From assembly GCF_029227915.1 (NCBI RefSeq), contig NC_079880.1, forward strand, positions 6,512,001 to 6,576,000: a DNA stretch of 64,000 bases, given 5' to 3'. Source of the stretch: Hydractinia symbiolongicarpus (taxonomy: Eukaryota > Cnidaria > Hydrozoa > Anthoathecata > Hydractiniidae). Position 1 is the first letter of the stretch. Every line of letters starts with the position of its first letter. Made by a program: the position numbers and the translations under genes. Shown here piece by piece: positions 50,742-62,200 of the stretch. Below the pieces are notes generated by a model. The model ran no database searches, had not been told where the DNA came from, and saw only the letters and a list, made by a program, of their open reading frames with translations.

Positions 50742-50898
50742 TACGGGCCGAGTACGGGATTTACGGGAAATCGCAGGTTTTCGTTTGCCAGCGATTAAAC
50801 TTCTTTTATTCAGCGTCTCATCAAAAATGAAAACATTTTTGAAAACTACAAGTCTCATGCGTTTTAGTGGTGAAAAAATAATTTAAAAATCGTTCGGG
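50742..50898 (-). repeat. Inverted 157-bp copy of foreign unit 2 (fold-back)
   Basis: Reverse complement of 50,013-50,169: both are 157 bp and I see one mismatch (50,811 against 50,100). It reproduces every private variant of unit 2, including five T in CGAACGATTTTTAAATT, AATCGCTGGC and CCCGTACTCGG. With the last part of unit 5 it forms an imperfect inverted repeat (about 50,620-50,728 against 50,791-50,898, spacer about 62 bp) that could fold as a long hairpin in single strands. Confidence 0.9.
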
Positions 50899-52570
50899 AT
50901 ATTCATCTGACATTACTAGGTTGCATCGCTTTTAACATTGAAATGATTGACTGTGGGACTTAATTGAACTAACTTTTGTCTGTGACCTGATAAATGTGAT
51001 AAATGAAAAAATTGGACTCCAAGAAATAGCACTCTTCTTAATTTGACATGATTGCCTAAACTCAGCGTTTACACTGGGCGCTGTTGTAGCGCTTTATTTA
51101 AAAATTTAAATTAATAAGTCATTTTTTACTGTGGGACCAATCCTAGCCGTTATCGCGCCATGAAGAAATAGCGACAGTTTCAAAAACTTCTTTTCATTGA
51201 CTTTCTAACGGTGTCAGTCCGTTTGAGTTACAACGGTTTCGTCACATATTCGTACCAACATAAATTTAGCGATATTTTTCTGATATTCCTAGGTTGCATC
51301 GCCTTAAACAATTAAACGATTGACTGTGGGACTTAATTGAACTAACTTTGGACTGTGACCTGATAAATGTGATAAAGTAGGCAATTGGATTCCAAGAAAA
51401 AACATTCTTCTTATTTTGACATGATTGCCGAAATTCAGCGATTACACTGGGCGCTGTGGTAGCGCTTCATTTAAGAATTAAGATAAGAAAGTCATATTTT
51501 ACCGTGGGACCAATCCTAGCCGTTATCATGCGCTGAAGAAATAGCGACAGTTTCAAAAACTACATTTCATTGACTTTCTAACGGTGTCAGTCCGTTTGAA
51601 TTTAAACGTTTGGGTCACATATTCGTACCAACATGTATTTAGCGATATTAATCTGACATTACTAGGTTGCATCGCTTTTAACAGTGAAATGATTGACTGT
51701 GGGACTTAATTGAACTAACTTTGGACTGTGACCTGATTAATGTGATAAATGAGAAAATTGGAATTCAAGAAATAACATTCTTCTTAATTTGACATGATTG
51801 CCGGAACTCAGCGATTACACCGGCCGTTGTGGTGGCGCTTCAATTCAAAATTAAGATAAAAAACTCATTTTTTGCTGAGGGACCAATCCTAGCCGTTAGC
51901 GCGCGCTGAAGAAATAGTGACAGTTTCAAAAACTACATTTCATTGACTTTCTAACGGTGTCAGTCCGTTTAAGTTTCAACGGTTGGGTCATATATTCGTA
52001 CCAACATGTATTTAGCGATATTCATCTGATATTACTAGGTTGCACCTCTTTTAACAGTGAAACGATTGACTGTGGGACTTAATTGAACTAACTTTTGACT
52101 GTGACCTGATAAATGTGATAAATGAAAAAATTGGACACCAAGAAATAGCACTCGTCTTAATTTGACATGATTGCCTAAACTCAGCGATTACACTGGTCCC
52201 TGTTGTAGCGCTTCATTTAAAAGTTTAAATTAATAAGTCATTTTTTACTGTGGGACCAATCCTAGCCGTTATTGCGCCTTGAAGAAATAGCGACAGTTTC
52301 AAAAACTACTCTTCATTGACTTTCTAACGGTGTCAGTCCGTTTGAGTTACAACGGTTGCGTCACATATTCGTACCAACATGAATTTAGCGATATTTTCCT
52401 GATATTACTAGGTTGCATCGCATTTAACAATATAACGATTGACTGTGGGACTTAATTGAACTAACTTTGGACTGTGATCTGATGAATGTGATAAATGAGA
52501 CAATTGGACTCCAAGAAACAACATTGTTCTTAATTTGACATGATTGCCGAAACTCAGCGACTACACTGGT
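50899..52570 (+). repeat. D/E monomers right of the foreign block
   Basis: After the tail of a broken monomer (TATTCATCTGACATTAC, E-type), monomers start at 50,963 (D), 51,336 (A-like, GATAAAGTAGGCAATTGG), 51,709 (E), 52,082 (D, CACTCGTC and TCCCTGTTG as in D1/D2) and 52,455 (A). The 51,709-52,454 pair resembles the E2-D1 pair of the tetramer array, with its own changes. Confidence 0.88.
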
Positions 52571-55500
52571 CGCTGTGGTAGAGCTTCATTTAAGAATTAA
52601 GATGAAAAAGTCATTTTTTTACTGTGGGACCAATCCTAGCCGTTATCGCGCACTGAAAAAATAGCGACAGTTTCAAAAACTACTTTTCATTGACTTTTTA
52701 ACATTATCAATCCGTTTGAGTTACAACGGTTGCGTCACATATTCGTACCAACATGAATTTAGCGATATTTTTCTGATATTACTAGGTTGCATCGCCTTTA
52801 AAAATGAAACGATTGACTGTGGGACTTAATAGAACTAACTTTGGACTGTGACCTGATGAATGTAATAAATGAGACAATTGGATTCCAAGAAATAACATTG
52901 TTCTTAATTTGACATGATTGCCGAAACTCAGCGACTACACTTGGCGCTGTGGTAGCGCTTCATTTAAGAATTAAGATGAAAAAGTCATTTTTTTACTTTG
53001 GGACAAATCTTAGCCGTTATCGCGCGCTGAAGAAATAGCGACAGTTACAAAAACTACATTTCATTGACTTTTTAACAGTATCAATCCGTTTGAGTTACAA
53101 CGCTTGAGTCACATATTCCTACCAACATGTATTTCTTGATATTTTTCAGGTATTACTAAGTTGTATGGCTTTTAACAGCGAAACGATTGACTGTGGGAAT
53201 TAATTGAACTGAGTATGGACTGTGACCTTATAAATATGAAAGTGAGACAATTGGACTCTTAGAAATAACATTCTTCTTAATTTGACGTGATTGCCGAAAC
53301 TGAGCGATTACACTGGGCGCTGTGGTAGCGCTTCATTCAAGAATTAAGATAAGAAAGTCATTTTTTTCTGTGGAACCAATCCTAGCCGTTATTGCGCCCT
53401 GAAGAAATAGCGACAGTTTCAAAAACTACATTTCATTGACTTTCTAACGGTGTCAGTCCGTTTGAGTTACAAAGGTTGCGTCACATATTCGTACCAACAT
53501 GAATTTAGCGATATTTTTCTGATATTACTAGGTTGCATCGCCTTTAACAATGAAACGATTGACTGTGGGACTTAATTGAACTAACTTTGCACTGTGACCT
53601 TATAAATGTTATAAGTGAGACAAGTGGACTCCAAGAAATAACATTCTTTTTAACTTGACATGATTGCCGGAACTCAGCGATTACACTGGGCGCTGTGGTA
53701 GCGCTTCATTTAAGAATTTAGATAAATAAGTCATTTTTTACTGTGGGAACAATCCTAGCCGTTATTGCGCCCTGAAGAAATAGCGACAGTTTCAAAAACT
53801 ACATTTCATTGACTTTCTAACGGTGTCAGTCCGTTTGAGTTACAACGGTTGCGTCACATATTCGTACCAACATGAATTTAGCGATATTTTTCTGATATTA
53901 CTAGGTTGCATCGCCTTTAACATTGAAACGATTGACTGTGGGACTTAATTGAACTAACTTTGGACTGTGACCTGATGAATGTAATAAATGAGACAATTGG
54001 ATTCCAAGAAATAACATTGTTCTTAATTTGACATGATTGCCGAAACTCAGCGACTACACTTGGCGCTGTGGTAGCGCTTCATTTAAGAATTAAGATGAAA
54101 AAGTCATTTTTTTACTGTGGGACAAATCCTAGCCGTTATCGCGCGCTGAAGAAACAGCGACAGTTTCAAAAACTACATTTCATTGACTTTTTAACAGTAT
54201 CAATCCGTTTGAGATACAACGCTTGAGTCACATATTCCTACCAACATGTATTTCTTGATATTTTTCAGGTATTACTAAGTTGTATGGCTTTTAACAGCGA
54301 AACGATTGACTGTGGGAATTAATTGAACTAACTTTTGACTGTGACCTGATAAATGTGATAAATGAAAAAATTGGACTCCAAGAAATAGCATTCTTCTTAA
54401 TTTGACATGATTGCCGAAACTCAGCGACTACACTTGGCGCTGTGGTAGCGCTTCATTTAAGAATTAAGATGAAAAAGTCATTTTTTTACTGTGGGACCAA
54501 TCCTAGCCGTTATCTCGCGCTGAAGAAATAGCGAAAGTTTCAAAAACTACATTTCATTGACTTTCTAACGGTATCAGTCCGTTAGAGTTTAAACGGTTGG
54601 GTCACATATTCGTACCAACATGAATTTAGCGATATTCATCTGATATTACTAGGTTGCATCGCTTTTAACAGTGAAATGATTGACTGTGGAACTTAATTGA
54701 ACTAACTTTGGACTGTGACCTGCTTAATGGGATAAAGAAGAAAATTGGAATTCAAGAAATAACATTCTTGTTAATTTGACATGATTGCCGGAACTCAGCG
54801 ATTACACCGGCCGTTGTGGTGGCGCTTCAATTCAAAATTAAGATAAAAAACTCATTTTTTGCTGAGGGACCAATCCTAGCCGTTATCGCGCGCTGAAGAA
54901 ATAGCGACAGTTTCAAAAACTACATTTCATTGACTTTCCAACGGTGTCAGTCCGTTTGATTTACAACGGTTGGGTCACATATTCGTACCAACATGTTTTT
55001 AGCGATATTTTTCCGATATTACTAGGTTGCATCGCCTTTAACAATGAAACAATTGACTGTGGGACTTAATTGAACTAACTTTGGACTGTGACCTGATGAA
55101 TGTGATAAATGAGACAATTGGACCCAAGAAATAACATTGTTCTTAATTTGACATAACTGCCGAAACTCAGCGACTACACTGGTCGCTGTGGTAGCGCTTC
55201 ATTTAAGAATTAAGATGAAAATATCATTTTTTTACTGTGGGACCAATCCTAGCAGTTATCTCGAGCTGAAGAAATAGGGACAGTTTCAAAAACTACATTT
55301 CATTGACTTTTTAACAGTATCAATCCGTTTGAGTTACAACGCTTGAGTCACATATTCGTACCAACATGTATTTCTTCATATTTTTCAGGTATTACTAAGT
55401 TGTATGGCATTTAACAGCGAAACGATTGACTGTGGGACTTAATTAAACTGATTATGGACTGTGACCTTATCAATATGAAAGTGAGACAATTGGACTCTTA

Positions 55501-55930
55501 GAAATAACATTCTTCTTAATTTGACATGATTGCCGACACTCAGCGACTACACTGGGTGCTGTCGTAGCGCTTCATTTAAGAATTAAGATGAAAAAGTCAT
55601 TTTTTTACTGTGGGACCAATCCTAGCCGTTATCGCGCGCTGAAGAAATAGCGGCAGTTTCAAAAACTACATTTAATTGACTTTTTAACAGTATCAATCCG
55701 TTTGAGTTACAACGCTTGCGTCACATATTCCTACCAACATGTATTTCTTGATATTTTTCAGGTATTACTAAGTTGTATGGCGTTTAACAGCGAAACGATT
55801 GACTGTGGGACTTAATTGAACTAACTTTGGATTGTGACCTGATAAATGTGATAAATGAGAAGATTGGACTCCAAGAAATAACATTCTTCTTAACTTGACG
55901 TGATTGCCGGAACTCAGCGATTACACTGGG
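52571..55930 (+). repeat. Nine-monomer duplication, copy 1 (3,360 bp)
   Basis: Contains monomers starting at 52,829, 53,203, 53,575, 53,948, 54,322, 54,696, 55,069, 55,442 and 55,815 (classes A, F, G, A, D, E, A, F-like, A). The left edge is in CGCTGTGGTAGAGCTTC: upstream (CCGAAACTCAGCGACTACAC) the flank differs from the corresponding flank of copy 2. Markers such as GACCTGCTTAATGGGATAAA at about 54,718 repeat 3,360 bp downstream. Confidence 0.92.
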
Positions 55931-58900
55931 CGCTGTGGTAGAGCTTCATTTAAGAATTAAGATGAAAAAGTCATTTTTTTACTGTGGGACCAATCCTAGC
56001 CGTTATCGCGCACTGAAAAAATAGCGACAGTTTCAAAAACTACTTTTCATTGACTTTTTAACATTATCAATCCGTTTGAGTTACAACGGTTGCGTCACAT
56101 ATTCGTACCAACATGAATTTAGCGATATTTTTCTGATATTACTAGGTTGCATCGCCTTTAAAAATGAAACGATTGACTGTGGGACTTAATAGAACTAACT
56201 TTGGACTGTGACCTGATGAATGTAATAAATGAGACAATTGGATTCCAAGAAATAACATTGTTCTTAATTTGACATGATTGCCGAAACTCAGCGACTACAC
56301 TTGGCGCTGTGGTAGCGCTTCATTTAAGAATTAAGATGAAAAAGTCATTTTTTTACTTTGGGACAAATCTTAGCCGTTATCGCGCGCTGAAGAAATAGCG
56401 ACAGTTTCAAAAACTACATTTCATTGACTTTTTAACAGTATCAATCCGTTTGAGTTACAACGCTTGAGTCACATATTCCTACCAACATGTATTTCTTGAT
56501 ATTTTTCAGGTATTACTAAGTTGTATGGCTTTTAACAGCGAAACGATTGACTGTGGGAATTAATTGAACTGAGTATGGACTGTGACCTTATAAATATGAA
56601 AGTGAGACAATTGGACTCTTAGAAATAACATTCTTCTTAATTTGACGTGATTGCCGAAACTGAGCGATTACACTGGGCGCTGTGGTAGCGCTTCATTCAA
56701 GAATTAAGATAAGAAAGTCATTTTTTTCTGTGGAACCAATCCTAGCCGTTATTGCGCCCTGAAGAAATAGCGACAGTTTCAAAAACTACATTTCATTGAC
56801 TTTCTAACGGTGTCAGTCCGTTTGAGTTACAAAGGTTGCGTCACATATTCGTACCAACATGAATTTAGCGATATTTTTCTGATATTACTAGGTTGCATCG
56901 CCTTTAACAATGAAACGATTGACTGTGGGACTTAATTGAACTAACTTTGCACTGTGACCTTATAAATGTTATAAGTGAGACAAGTGGACTCCAAGAAATA
57001 ACATTCTTTTTAACTTGACATGATTGCCGGAACTCAGCGATTACACTGGGCGCTGTGGTAGCGCTTCATTTAAGAATTTAGATAAATAAGTCATTTTTTA
57101 CTGTGGGAACAATCCTAGCCGTTATTGCGCCCTGAAGAAATAGCGACAGTTTCAAAAACTACATTTCATTGACTTTCTAACGGTGTCAGTCCGTTTGAGT
57201 TACAACGGTTGCGTCACATATTCGTACCAACATGAATTTAGCGATATTTTTCTGATATTACTAGGTTGCATCGCCTTTAACATTGAAACGATTGACTGTG
57301 GGACTTAATTGAACTAACTTTGGACTGTGACCTGATGAATGTAATAAATGAGACAATTGGATTCCAAGAAATAACATTGTTCTTAATTTGACATGATTGC
57401 CGAAACTCAGCGACTACACTTGGCGCTGTGGTAGCGCTTCATTTAAGAATTAAGATGAAAAAGTCATTTTTTTACTGTGGGACAAATCCTAGCCGTTATC
57501 GCGCGCTGAAGAAACAGCGACAGTTTCAAAAACTACATTTCATTGACTTTTTAACAGTATCAATCCGTTTGAGATACAACGCTTGAGTCACATATTCCTA
57601 CCAACATGTATTTCTTGATATTTTTCAGGTATTACTAAGTTGTATGGCTTTTAACAGCGAAACGATTGACTGTGGGAATTAATTGAACTAACTTTTGACT
57701 GTGACCTGATAAATGTGATAAATGAAAAAATTGGACTCCAAGAAATAGCATTCTTCTTAATTTGACATGATTGCCGAAACTCAGCGACTACACTTGGCGC
57801 TGTGGTAGCGCTTCATTTAAGAATTAAGATGAAAAAGTCATTTTTTTACTGTGGGACCAATCCTAGCCGTTATCTCGCGCTGAAGAAATAGCGAAAGTTT
57901 CAAAAACTACATTTCATTGACTTTCTAACGGTATCAGTCCGTTAGAGTTTAAACGGTTGGGTCACATATTCGTACCAACATGAATTTAGCGATATTCATC
58001 TGATATTACTAGGTTGCATCGCTTTTAACAGTGAAATGATTGACTGTGGAACTTAATTGAACTAACTTTGGACTGTGACCTGCTTAATGGGATAAAGAAG
58101 AAAATTGGAATTCAAGAAATAACATTCTTGTTAATTTCACATGATTGCCGGAACTCAGCGATTACACCGGCCGTTGTGGTGGCGCTTCAATTCAAAATTA
58201 AGATAAAAAACTCATTTTTTGCTGAGGGACCAATCCTAGCCGTTATCGCGCGCTGAAGAAATAGCGACAGTTTCAAAAACTACATTTCATTGACTTTCCA
58301 ACGGTGTCAGTCCGTTTGATTTACAACGGTTGGGTCACATATTCGTACCAACATGTTTTTAGCGATATTTTTCCGATATTACTAGGTTGCATCGCCTTTA
58401 ACAATGAAACAATTGACTGTGGGACTTAATTGAACTAACTTTGGACTGTGACCTGATGAATGTGATAAATGAGACAATTGGACCCAAGAAATAACATTGT
58501 TCTTAATTTGACATAACTGCCGAAACTCAGCGACTACACTGGTCGCTGTGGTAGCGCTTCATTTAAGAATTAAGATGAAAATATCATTTTTTTACTGTGG
58601 GACCAATCCTAGCAGTTATCTCGAGCTGAAGAAATAGGGACAGTTTCAAAAACTACATTTCATTGACTTTTTAACAGTATCAATCCGTTTGAGTTACAAC
58701 GCTTGAGTCACATATTCGTACCAACATGTATTTCTTCATATTTTTCAGGTATTACTAAGTTGTATGGCATTTAACAGCGAAACGATTGACTGTGGGACTT
58801 AATTAAACTGATTATGGACTGTGACCTTATCAATATGAAAGTGAGACAATTGGACTCTTAGAAATAACATTCTTCTTAATTTGACATGATTGCCGACACT

Positions 58901-59290
58901 CAGCGACTACACTGGGTGCTGTCGTAGCGCTTCATTTAAGAATTAAGATGAAAAAGTCATTTTTTTACTGTGGGACCAATCCTAGCCGTTATCGCGCGCT
59001 GAAGAAATAGCGGCAGTTTCAAAAACTACATTTAATTGACTTTTTAACAGTATCAATCCGTTTGAGTTACAACGCTTGCGTCACATATTCCTACCAACAT
59101 GTATTTCTTGATATTTTTCAGGTATTACTAAGTTGTATGGCGTTTAACAGCGAAACGATTGACTGTGGGACTTAATTGAACTAACTTTGGATTGTGACCT
59201 GATAAATGTGATAAATGAGAAGATTGGACTCCAAGAAATAACATTCTTCTTAACTTGACGTGATTGCCGGAACTCAGCGATTACACTGGG
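55931..59290 (+). repeat. Nine-monomer duplication, copy 2 (3,360 bp)
   Basis: Almost identical to copy 1. The differences I noticed are AGTTACAAAAAC (about 53,047) against AGTTTCAAAAAC (about 56,407), and TTAATTTGAC (about 54,778) against TTAATTTCAC (58,138). The copy ends at about 59,300, where GTAGCGCTTC replaces the GTAGAGCTTC of the junction. This is a very recent tandem duplication, or a place where an assembly could have gained or lost a copy. Confidence 0.92.
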
Positions 59291-62200
59291 CGCTGTGGTA
59301 GCGCTTCATTTAAAAATTTAAATTAATAAGTCTTCTTTTACTGTGGGACCTATCCTAGCCGTTATCGCGCCCTGAAGAAATAGCGGCAGTTTCAAAAACT
59401 AGATTTCATTGACTTTCTAACGGTGTCAGTCCGTTTGAGTTACAACGGTTGCGTCACATATTCGTACCAACATGAATTTAGCGATATTTTTCTGATATTA
59501 CTAGGTTGGATCGCCTTTAACAATGAAAGGATTGACTGCGGGACTTAATTGAACTAACTTTGGACTGTGACCTGATAAATGTGATAAAGGAGACAATTGG
59601 ACTCCAAGAAAAAACAATCTTCTTAATTTGACATGATTGCCGAAACTCAGCGATCATACTGGGTGCTGTGGTAGCGCTTCATTTAAGAATTAAGATAAGA
59701 AAGTCATTTTTTACTGTGGGACCAATCCTAGCCGTTATCACCCGCTGAAGAAATAGCGACAGTTTCAAAAACTACATTTTATGGACTTTCCAACGGTGTC
59801 AGTCCGTTTGAGTTACAACGGTTGGGTCACATATTTGTACCAACATGTTTTTGGCGATATTTTTCCGATATTACTAGGTTGCATCGCCTTTAACAATGAA
59901 ACAATTGACTGTGGGACTGAATTGAACTAACTTTGGACTGTGACCTGATCAATGTGATAAATGAGAAAATTGGACTCCAAGAAATAACATTCTTCTTAAT
60001 TTGACATGATTGCCGGAATTTAGCCATTACAATGGGCGCTGTGGTAGCGTTTCAATTAAAAATTAAGATAAAAAAGTCATGTTTTTGCTGTGGGACCAAT
60101 CCTAGCCATTAGCGCGCGCTGAAGAAGTAGCGACAGTTACAAAAACTACATTTCATTGACTTTCTAACTGTATCAATCCGTTTCAGTTACAACGATTGCG
60201 TCACATATTCGTACGAACATGTATTTAGCGATATTTTTCTCATATTACTAGGTTGCATCGCTTTTAACAGTGAAACGATTGACTGTGAGACTAAATTTAA
60301 CTGATTTTGGTCTGTGACGTTATAAATGTTATAAGTGAGACAAGTGGACTCCAAGAAATAACATTCTTTTTAATTTGACATGATTGTCGGAACTCAGCGA
60401 TTACACTGGGCGCTGTGGTAGCGCTTCATTTAAGAAAATAGATAAATAAGTCATTTTTTTACTGTGGTACCAATCCTAGCCGTTATCGCGCTCTGAAGAA
60501 ATAGCGACAGTTTCCCAAAACTACATTTCATTGACTTTCTAACGGTGTCAGTCCGTTTGAGTTTCAACGGTTGTGTCACATATTCGTTCTAACATGTATT
60601 TAGCGATAATTATCTGACATTACTAGGTTGCATCGCTTTTAACAGTGAAACGATTGACTGTGGGACTTAATTGAACTAACTTTGGACTGTGACCTGATCA
60701 ATGTGATAAATGAGAAAATTGGACTCCAAGAATTAACATTCTTCTTAACTTGACGTGATTGCCGGAACTCAGCGATTACACTGGGTGCTGTGGTAGCGCT
60801 TCATTTAAAAATTTAGATAAATAAGTCAATTTTTCCTGTTGGACCAATCCTAGCCGTTATCGCGCGCTGAAGAACTAGCGACAGTTTCAAAAACTATATT
60901 TCATTGACTTTCTAACGGTATCAATCCGTTTCAGTTACAACGATTGCGTCACATATTCGTACGAACATGTATTTAGCGATATTTTTCTCATATTACTAGG
61001 TTGCATCGCTTTTAACAGTGAAACGAATAACTGTGAGACTAAATTTAACTGATTTTGGTCTGTGACGTTACAAATGTTATAAGTGAGACAAGCGGACTCC
61101 AAGAAATAACATTCTTTTTAATTTGACATGATTGCCGGAACTCAGCGATTACACTGGGCGCTGTGGTAGCACTTCATTTAAGAAAATAGATCAATAAGTC
61201 ATTTTTTTACTGTGGTACCAATCCTAGCGGTTATCGCGCTCTGAAGAAATAGCGACAGTTTCCAAAACTACATTTCATTGACTTTCTAACGGTGTCAGTC
61301 CGTTTGAGTTTCAACGGTTGTGTCACATATTCATTCCAACATGTATTTAGCGATAATTATCTGACATTACTAGGTTGCATCGCTTTTAACAGTGAAACGA
61401 TTGACTGTGGGACTTAATTGAAGTAACTTTGGACTGTGACCTGCTCAATGTGATAAATGAGAAAATTGGACTCCAAGAATTAACATTCTTCTTAACTTGA
61501 CGTGATTGCCGGAACTCAGCGATTACACTGGGTGCTGTGGTAGCGCTTCATTTAAGAATTAATATAAGAAAGTCATTCTTTACTGTGGGACCAATCTTAG
61601 CCATTATCGCGCGCTGAAGAAATAGCGACAGTTTCAAAAACTAAATTTCATTGACTTTCTAACGGTGTCAGTCCGTTTGAATTACAACGGTTGGATCACA
61701 TATTCGTACTAACATGTATATAGCCATATTTTTCCGATATTACTAGGTTGCATCGCCTTTAACAATGAAACGATTGACTGTGGGAATTATTTGAACTAAC
61801 TTTGGACTGTGACATGATGAATGTGATAAATGAGACAATTGGACTCCAAGAAATAACATTGTTCTCAATTTGACATGATTGCCGAAACTCAGCGACTACA
61901 CTGGGTGCTGTGGTAGCGCTTCATTTAAGAATTATGATGAAAAAGTCATTGTCTTACTGTGGGACCAATCCTACCCGTTATCGCGCGCTGAAGAAATAGC
62001 GACAGTTTCCAAAACTACATTTCATTGACTTTCTAACGGTGTCAGTCCGTTTGAGTTTCAACGGTTGGGTCACATATTCGTCCCAACATGTATTTAGCGA
62101 TATTTTTCTCATATTACTAGGTTGCATCGCTTTAAACAGTGAAACGAATGACTGTGGGACTAAATTGAACTGATTTTTGTCTGAGACCTTCTAAATGTTA

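Larger units (their letters stand above)
49758..50898. repeat. Foreign tandem-repeat block inside the satellite (1,141 bp)
   Basis: This block has no similarity to the 373-bp satellite. It consists of five direct units of 202-203 bp (starts at CCCGTATAGTC: 49,759, 49,962, 50,164, 50,366 and 50,569; the fifth is cut) and an inverted 157-bp segment at the right end. Satellite offset 251 is followed by the block, and the satellite resumes at offset 309, so 57 bp of the host monomer are missing. I see no target-site duplication and no terminal inverted repeat reaching both ends. It could be a fragment of another satellite, a tandem part of a mobile element, or a patch filled in during break repair. 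It codes for nothing recognisable. Confidence 0.92.

Noticed and set aside
49758-50898. Foreign block as a transposon with terminal inverted repeats
   Set aside because: The inverted right end matches the interior of unit 2, starting at CCCGAACG, and not the left end CCCGTATAG. There is no target-site duplication, and 57 bp of target are missing.
58068-58256. A 62-codon open frame similar to the one at 3.7 kb
   Set aside because: The resemblance is simply that both are the same part of the satellite monomer. The counterpart in the nearly identical copy (around 54,708-54,896) carries a stop: TTGACATGATT there against TTCACATGATT here.
52571-59290. Dismissing the 3,360-bp duplication as an assembly artefact
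   Set aside because: Possible, but the copies carry at least two distinguishing bases and the flanks differ cleanly at a single junction, so I kept it as a real feature pending read support.
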